A stretch of DNA of 64,000 bases from Bradyrhizobium tropiciagri (GCF_018130545.1 NZ_JAFCKF010000002.1:620001-684000), one strand, 5' to 3'; counted from the first letter of the stretch, positions 24,331 through 38,649 are shown. The notes: generated by a model not told the origin, from the sequence alone. A program made the numbers and translations.

Positions 24331-24588
24331 ATGATCAAGGCACTTTCCGCTATCGCCGTTGCCGCGTTCATTGCCGCCGCGCTCACCGTGCTGCCGGGCT
24401 TTGCGCCGCAGGTCGAAGCCTCCACCCCGCAGCCACTGGCCAAGGCTGACCGTCTCGACATTCACCCGGTCGGCAAGGACTGCTCGCAGCAGGCCTGGCC
24501 GAATTTCGAAGCCTCCTGCCTGCGCAGCGCCGGCAACAAGACGGTGGTCCGCGAAGCCCGCCTCGTCACCGCCGACCGCACCCCGTAG
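24331..24588 (+). CDS. small exported protein of unknown function
   Basis: 85 residues from the ATG at 24331; an ATG four codons earlier is possible. Residues 1-30 are a signal peptide ([24 protein letters not shown]). The short mature chain has a [15 protein letters not shown] segment whose two Cys may pair, ending in a basic tail. I recognise it as a type common in Bradyrhizobium, with no known role. Confidence 0.65.
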   Translation: MIKALSAIAVAAFIAAALTVLPGFAPQVEASTPQPLAKADRLDIHPVGKDCSQQAWPNFEASCLRSAGNKTVVREARLVTADRTP

Positions 24589-24605
24589 AATAAGTTTCCG
24601 ACCGA

Positions 24606-24640
24606 GGTCGATACCGGTTCGCGTGAAGGAAATGCGACAA
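24606..24640. repeat. fragment of the dispersed ACCGGTTCGCGTGAAG repeat
   Basis: GATACCGGTTCGCGTGAAGG followed by AAATGCGAC matches the inner part of the element at 27936-28035 read on the other strand. A related piece lies at 53435-53470. Confidence 0.6.
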
Positions 24641-24819
24641 GGTCATACCTCGGAGAGTTGCCGCTCCGGCGCGATTGGAGCTGCATAGCAGCCGTAAGCC
24701 TGACGTAAGGTCAGGCCGTCACGCAAAACCCAATGGTAATTTGCGACGTCCCGTCGCAGACTATCGTCTAAGGCGCCCGGTCGGATGATCCGGCGGGCGC
24801 AAGACATCGGGGGATTGCC

Positions 24820-26736
24820 GTGACCAGTACGCCCGCCATCGTTTCTTCTGGCCACCCTCCAACCAGCCCGATCCCGGTTGCGGTCACGCTCGGTGCGTTA
24901 GGTGTCGTCTATGGCGACATCGGCACAAGTCCCCTCTACGCCCTGAAGGAAGCCGCCAAGGCTGCCGCCCATGGCGGGCCGCTCACCTCGAGCGCAGTGC
25001 TCGGCGTGGTGTCGCTGATCCTGTGGGCGCTGATCCTGATCATCTCGGTCAAATACGCGATGCTGATCCTGCGCGCGGACAACCGCGGCGAAGGCGGCAT
25101 CGTCGCGCTGCTGGCGCTGCTCTCAGCCCGCAACGCGGCGCCCGGCACTTGGCGCGCCCACCTCCTGGTCGTCGGACTGATCGGCGCCGCCCTGCTCTAT
25201 GGCGACGGCGCGATCACGCCGGCCATCTCTGTGCTGTCGGCGATCGAAGGTCTCAAGGTCGACGCGCCCTCGCTGACGCCCGCGGTGGTGCCGCTCACCG
25301 TCGTCATCCTGATCGGCCTGTTCATCATGCAGAAGCAGGGCACCGGCTTCATCGGCAAGATCTTCGGCCCGGTGATGCTGTTCTGGTTCGCCGTGCTCGC
25401 CGCGCTCGGCATCCACGGCATCGTCAAGGCGCCCGGCGTGCTGGTCGCAATCAGTCCGTTCTATGCATTCGATTTCCTGATCCATCAGGATTTTCACGTC
25501 AGCTTCGCCATCCTCGGCGCCGCCTTCCTCGCCGTCACCGGCGGTGAGGCGATGTATGCCGATATGGGGCATTTCGGCCGCTTCCCGATCAGGCTCGCCT
25601 GGTTCGCGGTCTGCCTGCCCGCTTTGGTGCTGAACTATTTCGGCCAGGCCGGCGAACTGATCAACGACCCGAACTCGATCGACAACCCGTTCTTCCAGCT
25701 CGCCCCCGACTGGGCGCATTATCCGCTGGTGCTGCTCGCGACGCTTGCGACCGTGATCGCCTCGCAGGCGATCATCTCCGGCGTGTTCTCGCTGACCCAG
25801 CAGTCGATCCAGCTCGGCTTCCTGCCGCGCATGCATATCCGCCACACCACCAGCGATGCGATCGGGCAGATCTATGTGCCGCTGGTGAACTGGCTGCTCG
25901 CGGCCGGCACGCTCGGCGCGGTGCTGGCGTTCGGCACCTCGGACGCACTCGCCGGCGCCTACGGCATCGCGGTGTCGCTGTTGATGGCGATCACCACGCT
26001 GCTCGCCGCCCTCGTCGCGATCCAGTGGGGCTATTCGCCGATCCTGGTGATCGCGGTGAACGGCTTCTTCTTCATCATCGACGTGATCTTCTTTGCGGCG
26101 AACACCGAGAAACTGTTCGAGGGCGGCTGGTTCCCGCTGCTGCTCGCGGCCGCGGTCGCCTTCCTGATGATGACCTGGCGCAGCGGCGTGAAGCTGGTCG
26201 AGAAGGCGCGCAGCAAGCTGCGTCAGCCGGAAGAGGATCTGATCGAGACCGCAGTCAACAAATGCAGCGCCCGCCTGCCCGGCACCGCCGTATTCCTGGC
26301 CTCCGCCCCCAACGGGGTGCCGCTGGCACTGACCCAATTCGTCAAGCACAATCACGTGCTGCATCAGCGCGTGCTGTTGGTCACCGTGCAGATCGAGGAG
26401 CGCCCGAGGATTTCGGACGAAGAGCGCGCCGATGTGATCGAGATCAGCCCGGGTATCACCCGTATCATCCTGCACTATGGCTTCATGCAGTATCCGACGA
26501 TCTATGAGGGGCTGAAGACCGCCTGCCGGCAGGCCAAGCTGCCCGGCATCGATCTCTCCGACGTGACCTATTACATCGGCCGCGAGACCATCATCCCGAG
26601 CGAGGACATTCCAGGCATGTGGGTATGGCGGGAATCGCTGTTCGCCTTCCTGCAACGCAACGCCGAGCGGTCGGCGGCGTTCTTCGGCGTGCCGACCGGT
26701 CAAGTCGTGGAGTTCGGCACCGAGATCGAGATCTGA
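24820..26736 (+). CDS. kup: Kup-type potassium uptake transporter
   Basis: 638 residues, normal for Kup, which takes up K+ with protons at the inner membrane. The N-terminal signature GVVYGDIGTSPLYALKE is at about residues 29-45; twelve hydrophobic spans fill residues 20-455; the hydrophilic C-terminal 170 residues form the cytoplasmic domain. Other family blocks are DNRGEGGIVALLAL and the TGGEAMYADMGHFG region. The start is a GTG at 24820 after a spaced GGGG. The 230-base leader has several GC hairpins but no known riboswitch that I can identify. A Bradyrhizobium-type repeat follows. Confidence 0.95.
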   Translation: MTSTPAIVSSGHPPTSPIPVAVTLGALGVVYGDIGTSPLYALKEAAKAAAHGGPLTSSAVLGVVSLILWALILIISVKYAMLILRADNRGEGGIVALLALLSARNAAPGTWRAHLLVVGLIGAALLYGDGAITPAISVLSAIEGLKVDAPSLTPAVVPLTVVILIGLFIMQKQGTGFIGKIFGPVMLFWFAVLAALGIHGIVKAPGVLVAISPFYAFDFLIHQDFHVSFAILGAAFLAVTGGEAMYADMGHFGRFPIRLAWFAVCLPALVLNYFGQAGELINDPNSIDNPFFQLAPDWAHYPLVLLATLATVIASQAIISGVFSLTQQSIQLGFLPRMHIRHTTSDAIGQIYVPLVNWLLAAGTLGAVLAFGTSDALAGAYGIAVSLLMAITTLLAALVAIQWGYSPILVIAVNGFFFIIDVIFFAANTEKLFEGGWFPLLLAAAVAFLMMTWRSGVKLVEKARSKLRQPEEDLIETAVNKCSARLPGTAVFLASAPNGVPLALTQFVKHNHVLHQRVLLVTVQIEERPRISDEERADVIEISPGITRIILHYGFMQYPTIYEGLKTACRQAKLPGIDLSDVTYYIGRETIIPSEDIPGMWVWRESLFAFLQRNAERSAAFFGVPTGQVVEFGTEIEI

Positions 26737-26744
26737 CCGCAGTG

Positions 26745-26822
26745 TCTGCGTAGCCCGGATGCAGCGAACGGGGCGCGCGAACGCGCGCCCGATGACAGGC
26801 TCCGCGTAATCCGGGTTGCAGG
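26745..26822. repeat. dispersed TAGCCCGGATG type repeat
   Basis: GTAGCCCGGATGCAGCGAAC at one end and CGCGTAATCCGGG at the other with GGGCGCGCGAACGCGCGCCC as an inner hairpin. It lies between kup and the phosphotransferase gene and may serve as a terminator. Confidence 0.6.
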
Positions 26823-26834
26823 TGAATTCCGGGA

Positions 26835-27794
26835 ATGTCAGACGATCCGCCTCTCGAGCTGAAGCCGCGGCTGGCGATCTCGATCGACCAGGCGCAGGCG
26901 ATCATCGATCGCGCCGTGCCGGGCTCCCGCGTCGTGAACGTCACCGAGCTGCGCGGCGGCGAGATCAGCACGATCCTCGAGATCGTGCTGGCGGACGCAC
27001 CAGGCTGCATCCTCAAGGTCTATCCGCAACAGCTACACTGGAAGATGGCGAAGGAGGTCCATGTCCTCGGGCTGTTGCGCGACGTCGATATCCCCATCCC
27101 CCGCATTCTGCTCGCCGACGATACAGGGTCGGTCGTCGACCTCAGCTTCGTCTTGATGAGCAAGCTCGACGGCATCGTGCTCGGTCAGCGCGAGCCGACG
27201 CTGACGGATGAGGAACTGTTTGCGATCTATGCCGAGATGGGCGCGGCGTTGCGCAGGATCAACGAGGTCACCCTCGACAGCTTCGGCTATATCGGCCCGA
27301 ACGGGGTCTGGACACCGCACCCGACCAACCGCGCCTACGTGTCCGCGCAGTTCGATCGCAAGCTGACCGAGTTTTGCACCCGCGGTGGCGACGCGGCACT
27401 GGCCGCGCGGCTGCGGGACAGCATTGCCGCCCGCGCGCAGCTGCTCGACGCCGCCGAGAGGCCCCGCCTCTGCCACTACGATCTCCATGCCGGAAACGTG
27501 CTGGTGAACCGGGGAGGACGCCCGCAGCTCTGCGGCCTTGTCGATTTCGAGAATGCGACCGCCGGCGATCCGCTGATGGATATGGCCAAGGCGCTGTACT
27601 ACTTCACGCCAAAGGACGCGCCGAAGCGCGACGGATTGCTCGAAGGCCATGGCGCGCGCGAACGGCCGGACTGGGAGGCCACGATCGCGCTCTACCGGCT
27701 TGCCTGCACGCTGGAGCTCTGGTGCTGGTACGCGCAGATCGGGAAACCGGACGAGCTCCCGAAGCTCACCATGGAGCTGGAGCGGGAAACGTAG
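26835..27794 (+). CDS. aminoglycoside-phosphotransferase-like kinase
   Basis: 319 residues of the APH/choline kinase superfamily. The catalytic loop is LCHYDLHAGNVLV (HxDxxxxN) and the metal loop is VDFENATAGDP; the N-terminal lobe has TILEIVLADAPGCILKVYP, whose Lys is the expected ATP-binding residue. Such enzymes phosphorylate small alcohols, sugars or aminoglycosides; this one has no resistance-gene context and is likely metabolic. It is plus-strand and isolated by repeats on both sides, with no pathway partner next to it. Confidence 0.8.
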   Translation: MSDDPPLELKPRLAISIDQAQAIIDRAVPGSRVVNVTELRGGEISTILEIVLADAPGCILKVYPQQLHWKMAKEVHVLGLLRDVDIPIPRILLADDTGSVVDLSFVLMSKLDGIVLGQREPTLTDEELFAIYAEMGAALRRINEVTLDSFGYIGPNGVWTPHPTNRAYVSAQFDRKLTEFCTRGGDAALAARLRDSIAARAQLLDAAERPRLCHYDLHAGNVLVNRGGRPQLCGLVDFENATAGDPLMDMAKALYYFTPKDAPKRDGLLEGHGARERPDWEATIALYRLACTLELWCWYAQIGKPDELPKLTMELERET

Positions 27795-27935
27795 GCGTTC
27801 TTGTAGGCAGGGCTATCGCAGATGGCCTGCCTCCGCGGGGGCGCACGGCCAAAACATCGAAAACAACCCCATGCAAAGTAGCCGTCGGCGTCCCGGGGCT
27901 CCGTCCGGGCCACGGGATTCCCGGCAACGGCGGCG

Positions 27936-28033
27936 CTAGAGCCCCGTTCCGATGGAATCGGAACGGGGCTCTAGATTCTCGTTTTGACGCGTTTTCTTCA
28001 CGCGAACCGGTGGCCACTTCGCTCGAAAACGCT

Positions 28034-28035
<2 letters not shown>
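27936..28035. repeat. dispersed repeat with a perfect 18-base inverted repeat
   Basis: CTAGAGCCCCGTTCCGAT (27936-27953) and its exact reverse complement (27957-27974) enclose three bases; the element then runs on through TTCACGCGAACCGG and ends CGAAAACGCTCTAG, overlapping the gyrA stop. This is a familiar Bradyrhizobium element; the stem could terminate transcription from both sides. Confidence 0.85.
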
Positions 28036-30763
<2,728 letters not shown>

Positions 30764-30976
30764 AGGGGAAATCCGGTCAGTTTTACTGGGGAATCATATA
30801 GCCCATCGGGGGTCTGATAACCACCCTTCGACGGCTCCCGCAAGCCGTTTTTCCCTTCGTTTTTTCATGCACTTACCGGCCAGATTGCAGGCTCGCAACG
30901 GCTTTGCTTCGCAGCGCGATTGCAAGGTGACGGACGCTTCACGGAACCGGCCTCCGCGACGCCCTCACGCCCGCAT

Positions 30977-31375
30977 TCAATGACCGAAAACCACCGCATG
31001 CATGATCCGTCCGGGCACGAAGGTGAACAGCCCGGCAATGACCAGCGCGCCGAAGAAAATCCCGATCATCGTGTATCTGTGGCTGCGGACATTGTGGCGC
31101 CGCGCGGCGGTGACGCCGAGCACCAGCATGATCAGCGAGAAGATCGACAGCAGGTGGATCGGGCTCCACGGCCCGAGCAGACGGATCTGGTGGATCCAGA
31201 ACGAGCTGCCGGCGACGATGAGCATCAGGATCACCCAGATCCAGCCCAGCGTCCGGTGCGGCAGCGTGCCCTTGGGCGCGGCGAGCTGAATGGAGCCGAG
31301 CACGAACGCGGCCATCGCGGCAAAGGCATGGAGCGGGATCGCAGGCGCGGCGTCGAGCAGTGGTGCGAGGCTCAT
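30977..31375 (-). CDS. DUF2306-type membrane protein
   Basis: 132 residues with four membrane spans (IPLHAFAAMAAFVLGSIQL; LGWIWVILMLIVAGSSFWI; IHLLSIFSLIMLVLGVTAA; MIGIFFGALVIAGLFTFV). The KGTLPHRTLGWIW and RRHNVRSHRYTMIG loops, with conserved His, are the DUF2306 signature; the family is thought to be haem- or redox-linked but is uncharacterised. I chose the ATG at 31375. A 21-base palindrome lies 52 bases upstream and is a good operator candidate. Confidence 0.8.
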   Translation of the reverse strand: MSLAPLLDAAPAIPLHAFAAMAAFVLGSIQLAAPKGTLPHRTLGWIWVILMLIVAGSSFWIHQIRLLGPWSPIHLLSIFSLIMLVLGVTAARRHNVRSHRYTMIGIFFGALVIAGLFTFVPGRIMHAVVFGH

Positions 31376-31426
31376 GATGGCAGCCCTCGAATTGACCTCG
31401 CGGCCAAGCCTCGCTAGCCGCAGGCC

Positions 31427-31447
31427 AATGTAAATATCATTCACATT
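31427..31447. promoter_or_regulatory. operator-like palindrome before the DUF2306 gene
   Basis: AATGTAAATA, one central base, CATTCACATT: eight of ten arm positions match. The core TGTAAAT-N3-ATTCACA is like TetR-family operators. No regulator gene is adjacent. Confidence 0.5.
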
Positions 31448-31624
31448 GACCTGTGTCAAAGTCTGGAGAGACCGCACTGACCGTCATCAGCCGGATGAAA
31501 TATTGTAGGTGGTTAGAGAGTTATCCTCATAATTCACATGAGGAAGTTATCGCGACATAGCGAGCCGCCGTTCCGGCAAATGATCTTCACGGAACGGCAA
31601 CCGACGTAATGCCAGAGCGCGCGC

Positions 31625-32116
31625 TCAGAACGGGATGTCGTCGTCCATGTCGCTGGTGCGGCTGCCGCCGCCGGCGGCGACCGCGCGGCGCGGCGCCGAA
31701 CTGACCGGACCGGACGAGCCGAAATCGCTGCCGCCATCATCAGAGAAGCTGCTGCCGCCACCGCCCCGCCCGTCGAGCATGGTGAGGTTGGAGTTGAAGC
31801 CCTGCAGCACGACTTCGGTCGAGTACTTCTCGACGCCGCTCTGGTCGGTCCATTTGCGGGTCTGCAACTGACCCTCGATGTACACCTTGGCGCCCTTCTT
31901 CAGGTACTGCTCGGCGACCTTGCAGAGGCCTTCGTTGAAGATCACGACGCGGTGCCACTCGGTCTTTTCCTTGCGCTCGCCGGTGCCCTTGTCGCGCCAG
32001 GTTTCCGAGGTGGCGATGGACAGATTGGCGATCGGACGGCCGTCCTGGGTCCGCCGGATTTCCGGATCCTTGCCGAGGTTGCCCACGAGGATCACCTTGT
32101 TCACGCTTCCTGCCAT
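31625..32116 (-). CDS. ssb: single-stranded DNA-binding protein
   Basis: 163 residues. The OB fold covers residues 5-110 ([55 protein letters not shown]). A Gly/Ser/Asp linker follows and the chain ends DMDDDIPF, the tail that binds replication and repair proteins. I chose the ATG at 32116 (MAGSVNKV). A perfect LexA box lies 170 bases upstream, so SOS induction is likely. The intergenic hairpin at 31525-31543 lies downstream. Confidence 0.96.
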   Translation of the reverse strand: MAGSVNKVILVGNLGKDPEIRRTQDGRPIANLSIATSETWRDKGTGERKEKTEWHRVVIFNEGLCKVAEQYLKKGAKVYIEGQLQTRKWTDQSGVEKYSTEVVLQGFNSNLTMLDGRGGGGSSFSDDGGSDFGSSGPVSSAPRRAVAAGGGSRTSDMDDDIPF

Positions 32117-32563
32117 CGCATCATCTCCACTCAAAAACCGGGCGTCCGGACATCGGCCGCCACTCTCAACCTTCGCCACTTACATTGCAGGCGTCGTGGA
32201 TGACCCTATACGCCGGCGCCGGCTCGCCGCCTTCGTCGTCGCGCGGTTATCCACGATAATCAGATATAGCATCCCGGCCGGGAATGTTCCAGTTTTGTTC
32301 GCCACAACCAGCCGTAGAAGCGGGCGCTGGCAATGGAGCGGCAGCCGATTTCGGTTCATGCCGCTGACCGGCTTCGACGCCGTCGAAAATCAATAAACAA
32401 ATCAGTAACTTATTCTCGCCGTACTTCTTCCCCGAGTGTGGCATTTGGGAGACGGCCTTTCCGGTTGAATCAGCGTATAGCTATCAACCATCAGACGGGC
32501 GCTCGCGTCTGAGGTCGGCTTCGGGACCTTTTGGAAGCCGAACGGGAAGCTGGGAGTTTTGAA
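32117..32563. other. divergent regulatory region of ssb and an outer-membrane protein
   Basis: 447 bases without a gene. It holds the LexA box at 32286-32300 and the long leader of the plus-strand barrel gene (start 32564). Nothing else is identified. Confidence 0.5.
32286..32300. promoter_or_regulatory. LexA box of ssb
   Basis: GTTC, seven bases, GTTC, an exact alphaproteobacterial SOS box, 170 bases before ssb, a gene known to be SOS-controlled in this class. Confidence 0.7.
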
Positions 32564-33307
32564 ATGAAGAAGTTTTTGCTCGGTACGGTTGCTCTGATTG
32601 CGTTTGCTGCGCCGGCCGCGGCTGCCGATCTCGCGGCGCGTCCCTACACCAAGGCGCCGCCGATGATCGCTGCCGTCTATGACTGGAGCGGCTTCTACAT
32701 CGGCGCCAACGGCGGCTGGGGCTCGAGCCACAATTGCTGGGACCAGGTCCCGGGCGGCACCTTCATCGGATCGGATGGCTGCCATGATGCGACCGGCGGC
32801 GTTGCCGGTGGTCAGATCGGCTATCGCTGGCAGGCCGGCACCTGGGTGTTCGGCCTCGAAGCGCAGGGCGACTGGGCCGACCTGAAGGGCAGCAACAACA
32901 GCGCGATCTTCCCGGGCCTGTTCACCAACCAGTCCAAGATCGACGCGTTCGGCCTGTTCACCGGCCAGATCGGCTACGCCGTCAACAACGTCCTGCTCTA
33001 CGCCAAGGGCGGTGCGGCGCTGACCGACAACCGCTTCAGCACCTACTTCACGCCGACCGGCGCGCTCGCCGGCAGCGCCAGCGACACCCGCTGGGGCGGC
33101 ACCATCGGCGCCGGCATCGAAGTCGGCTTCGCGCCGAACTGGACCGCCGGCATCGAGTACGACCACCTGTTCATGCAGGACAAGACCTACAACCTCACCA
33201 CCCCGACCGGTGCGCTGTTCAGCAGCATTCGCGATCGCCAGGACGTCGACCTCGTCACCGTCCGCGTGAACTACAAGTGGGGCGGCCCGGTCGTCGCGCG
33301 CTACTGA
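32564..33307 (+). CDS. Omp25/31-type outer-membrane beta barrel
   Basis: 247 residues. Signal peptide 1-20 (MKKFLLGTVALIAFAAPAAA), then the family opening ADLAARPYTKAPP and WSGFYIGANGGWG. Alternating strands follow (QIGYRWQAGTWVFGLEAQGDW; NVLLYAKGGAALTD; RWGGTIGAGIEVGF) and the chain ends VVARY, the aromatic C-terminus needed for Bam assembly. These eight-stranded barrels are major surface proteins in Rhizobiales. It is followed by a strong terminator and a paralogous gene. Confidence 0.9.
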   Translation: MKKFLLGTVALIAFAAPAAAADLAARPYTKAPPMIAAVYDWSGFYIGANGGWGSSHNCWDQVPGGTFIGSDGCHDATGGVAGGQIGYRWQAGTWVFGLEAQGDWADLKGSNNSAIFPGLFTNQSKIDAFGLFTGQIGYAVNNVLLYAKGGAALTDNRFSTYFTPTGALAGSASDTRWGGTIGAGIEVGFAPNWTAGIEYDHLFMQDKTYNLTTPTGALFSSIRDRQDVDLVTVRVNYKWGGPVVARY

Positions 33308-33335
33308 TCGCGCGAGGGTTGATTTAATTCAGACG

Positions 33336-33364
33336 AAAGGCCGGCCTTGCGCCGGCCTTTTTGT
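33336..33364 (+). terminator. intrinsic terminator of the first barrel gene
   Basis: AAAGGCCGGC, loop CTTGC, GCCGGCCTTT, then TTG. About 30 bases after the stop. Confidence 0.85.
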
Positions 33365-33567
33365 TTGCGAGGTTGATCCAACCCGTTCCACTGCAGCGAA
33401 TGAAGCGCGCGTGCGCGCCCTCGTCTCAGCGGCGGCGTTTTCCGTGAATTGTGGTTTCGCGGATACACAACTTCCAGCGTTTCTCTGTAGAAGCGTGCGC
33501 ACATCACGCAACATTGCGGTGACGTTCCCTTCGACTGAGGGGACAACAAGAAAATGGGACTGGGACT

Positions 33568-34233
33568 TTGAAAATCAGGAATGTTTTGCTGGCATCGGTC
33601 GGCATGTTTGCACTGAGCGCTTTTGCACCGGCCATGGCTGCCGATATGGCGGCTCGCGCCCCCTACGTGAAGGCTCCGCCGCCGGTCGCGATCTACAACT
33701 GGACCGGCTTCTACATCGGCGGCTTCGGCGGCTACGCCAGCGAGGACTCCGGCACCCCGAAGATGGAAGGCGGCTTCGCCGGCGGCACCATCGGCTACAA
33801 CTGGCAGGCCGGCAACATCGTGTACGGCTTCGAGGCTGACGGCGCCTGGGCTGACGTCGACGCTTCGGTGAGCACGCCCGGCGTCACCGTGAAGAGCAAG
33901 ATCGACGCGCTCGGCACCGCGCGCGGCCGCATCGGCTTCGCGGTCGACAAGGTGCTGTTCTACGGCACCGGCGGCTACGCCTGGGTCGACAACAAGATCA
34001 GCGTCAGCGCGCTCGGCGTCACCGCCTCGCAGAGCAACTTCCACTCCGGCTGGACCGTCGGCGCCGGCATCGAGGCGTTCATCGCGCCGCAGTGGTCGAT
34101 CAAGGGCGAGTACCTGTATCGCAGCCTCGGCAGCGAGACCTACTTCGGCGTCGCCTCGCCGGACCTCAACCTGCACAGCGTGCAGTTCGGCGTGAACTAT
34201 CACTTCGGCGGCCCGATCGTCGCCAAGTACTGA
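33568..34233 (+). CDS. second Omp25/31-type outer-membrane beta barrel
   Basis: 221 residues. The start is a TTG at 33568, after GGGAC, because MKIRNVLLASVGMFALSAFA forms a clean signal peptide and no ATG or GTG is available in frame. The mature part starts ADMAARAPYVKAPP and NWTGFYIGGFGGYAS, then alternating strands, ending GGPIVAKY. It is paralogous to the preceding gene (same opening, loops and ending) but with a shorter second loop. A terminator with the same GGCCGGC stem follows. Confidence 0.9.
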   Translation: MKIRNVLLASVGMFALSAFAPAMAADMAARAPYVKAPPPVAIYNWTGFYIGGFGGYASEDSGTPKMEGGFAGGTIGYNWQAGNIVYGFEADGAWADVDASVSTPGVTVKSKIDALGTARGRIGFAVDKVLFYGTGGYAWVDNKISVSALGVTASQSNFHSGWTVGAGIEAFIAPQWSIKGEYLYRSLGSETYFGVASPDLNLHSVQFGVNYHFGGPIVAKY

Positions 34234-34270
34234 GACAAGTACTAAGCCAAAGACAGACCCCAGGGTCTCG

Positions 34271-34297
34271 GAAGGCCGGCCTCGCGCCGGCCTTTTT
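34271..34297 (+). terminator. intrinsic terminator of the second barrel gene
   Basis: GAAGGCCGGC, loop CTCGC, GCCGGCCTTTTTC. It resembles the terminator of the first barrel gene, as expected from duplication. Confidence 0.85.
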
Positions 34298-34386
34298 CGT
34301 TGTCGGAACCGATTCCTGCTGACGGCTGCTGCCAACAGGCAAACTATCCGTTGATGGCGGCTATTCAGCACTGGAAATTGTCGGCC

Positions 34387-34401
34387 GTTCTTCCTACGTT
34401 C
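34387..34401. promoter_or_regulatory. LexA box of uvrA
   Basis: GTTC, seven bases, GTTC, exact, 89 bases before the uvrA start. uvrA is a classic SOS gene. Confidence 0.75.
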
Positions 34402-34490
34402 CAGTCTTCACACCCCATCGGCGCAAGGTCCCGGCTCGACCGGCGATGCGCGCCCAAAAGGCGCCCGATCATGCGCCCGGAACTGTCGCA

Positions 34491-37475
<2,985 letters not shown>

Positions 37476-37483
37476 CTGGCGCA

Positions 37484-37600
37484 GGGTGGATTAGCGAAGC
37501 GTAATCCGCCGATCTGTCACCGCAATAACAGCGGGTTACGCCGGAGCCTGCCGTCGGGCCGCGCCTCGCGCGGACTCGTTAGGCTAACTCGCCGCACTGT
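37484..37600. repeat. GGGTGGATTAGCGAAGCGTAA repeat, copy 1 (divergent)
   Basis: CGCAGGGTGGATTAGCGAAG then TAATCCGCC, AGCGGGTTACGCC and CTCGTTAGGCTAACTC. Two further copies are at 38119-38236 and 38650-38762. This is a familiar intergenic repeat family in Bradyrhizobium. Confidence 0.8.
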
Positions 37601-37611
37601 CTGGTTCAGCG

Positions 37612-37692
37612 CGTAGGATGGGTCGAGCGAAGCGAAACATCGACTTATCCTGCGGCCCGAATGATGGGTATCGCTTCGCTCCACCCAGCCTA
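37612..37692. repeat. GTAGGATGGGTCGAGCGAAG repeat
   Basis: Begins GTAGGATGGGTCGAGCGAAG and ends with the inverted form TATCGCTTCGCTCCACCCAG then CCTAC, a long imperfect palindrome. It abuts the stop of the VOC gene. Confidence 0.8.
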
Positions 37693-38061
37693 CAGATTCC
37701 CGCGATAGGTCGCGATCTGCCAGACGTTGGCCCAGGCATCCCGGACCATCGCGCGTCTGTCGCCATAGGGCGTATCCGCAGGAGCCTCGATCGATTCAGC
37801 GCCTGCCGCGATCGCGCGCCGATAGGTCTGGTCAGCGTTCCCTACATAGACGTAGAGAAAGGCCGGCATTGCTTCTCGCGCGCCGCCCCCGTCGCTGATC
37901 AGGATGATCGAGTCTCCGATGCGCATTTCCGTTGGCGCTCCGGAGCGAACTTCGCCTTGCGCATCGAAAACGTCCCTCAGGAATTCGGTCAAACCGGCGA
38001 GGTCGCTCGTGACAATTCTCGGGATGACGGAAGGCCAGCCGGCGGGCTTGAATTGGGTCAT
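37690..38061 (-). CDS. VOC-superfamily (glyoxalase-like) protein
   Basis: 123 residues from the ATG at 38061. The layout is the PhnB/bleomycin-resistance-like VOC fold: PSVIPRIVTSDLAGLTEFLRDVFDA, MRIGDSIILISD, AFLYVYVGNADQTYRRAIAAGAESIEAP and GDRRAMVRDAWANVWQIAT. VOC proteins use paired beta-alpha-beta modules, often with a metal, for isomerase, dioxygenase or binding roles. No substrate is evident. Repeats flank it on both sides, and it has no operon partners. Confidence 0.82.
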   Translation of the reverse strand: MTQFKPAGWPSVIPRIVTSDLAGLTEFLRDVFDAQGEVRSGAPTEMRIGDSIILISDGGGAREAMPAFLYVYVGNADQTYRRAIAAGAESIEAPADTPYGDRRAMVRDAWANVWQIATYRGNL

Positions 38062-38118
38062 GCTCTGCCTTTGAAGCGACGACAACGCGTCGCTGATCAA
38101 AGCTACCACGAACGCAGT

Positions 38119-38236
38119 TAGCGAAGGGCGGATTAGCGAAGCATAATCCGCCGCCCTTACGCCAAGCTCGGCGGGTTACGCCTTTCGCCTTCGCTCGTTG
38201 AGCTACGGCGGACGTAGTCGGCTAACTCACCCTACT
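38119..38236. repeat. GATTAGCGAAGCATAATCC repeat, copy 2
   Basis: Contains TAGCGAAGGGCGGATTAGCG, GGCGGGTTACGCCTTTCGCC and TCGTTGAGCTACGGCGGAC, then GGCTAACTCACCCTAC. Same family as 37484-37600 and 38650-38762. Confidence 0.85.
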
Positions 38237-38245
38237 TGCTCCACG

Positions 38246-38578
38246 CTACACCGCCCAATAATTCGGGTGCGTGTATGAGCGCGAGCGGTCGCCCCAGTCG
38301 AATTCGTCGCCATCGAACTCTGACGGTCCTGTGCGCAGGTCCTCCAGCGCCACGTCGGCCTCGAAGGCCTGCCGCGCGGGATCGAATTTCAATGCGGTCC
38401 ATCTGACGGGATAGTGGTGGTGGGTGCTCAGCACGCCGCCGGTCTTGATGATGGCGTAGGCCACCGTTCCGCTCACCTTGTCGAGCATCAGCCGCTCGAT
38501 CGATCCGAGCTTCGCGCCATCGCGCCCGAAGACGCAGACGTGCTCGACCCGGTCACTGGGCACCAAGGTATGATGCAT
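38246..38578 (-). CDS. PRC-barrel domain protein
   Basis: 110 residues. The PRC-barrel spans about residues 8-75: VEHVCVFGRDGAKLGSIERL, DKVSGTVAYAIIKTGG and HYPVRWTALKFD. PRC-barrels serve in RimM and the photosynthetic reaction centre H subunit; small stand-alone forms are common in rhizobia and often stress-induced. The C-terminal part (GDEFDWGDRSRSYTHP) is acidic and aromatic. Function unknown. Confidence 0.82.
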   Translation of the reverse strand: MHHTLVPSDRVEHVCVFGRDGAKLGSIERLMLDKVSGTVAYAIIKTGGVLSTHHHYPVRWTALKFDPARQAFEADVALEDLRTGPSEFDGDEFDWGDRSRSYTHPNYWAV

Positions 38579-38649
38579 GGCATCCTCCCTGTTTTCCCTT
38601 GTTCGGCTGGGATTATAGCACCAGCGTGCGCCGAATGTGCAGGGATCGT

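Noticed and set aside
24064-24465. N-terminal extension of coaD
   Set aside because: The catalytic motif must lie at the N-terminus, so the start is at 24063; the upstream codons are unrelated.
24589-24819. Riboswitch in the kup leader
   Set aside because: Several GC hairpins but nothing matching the conserved core of a c-di-AMP or other known riboswitch that I can recognise.
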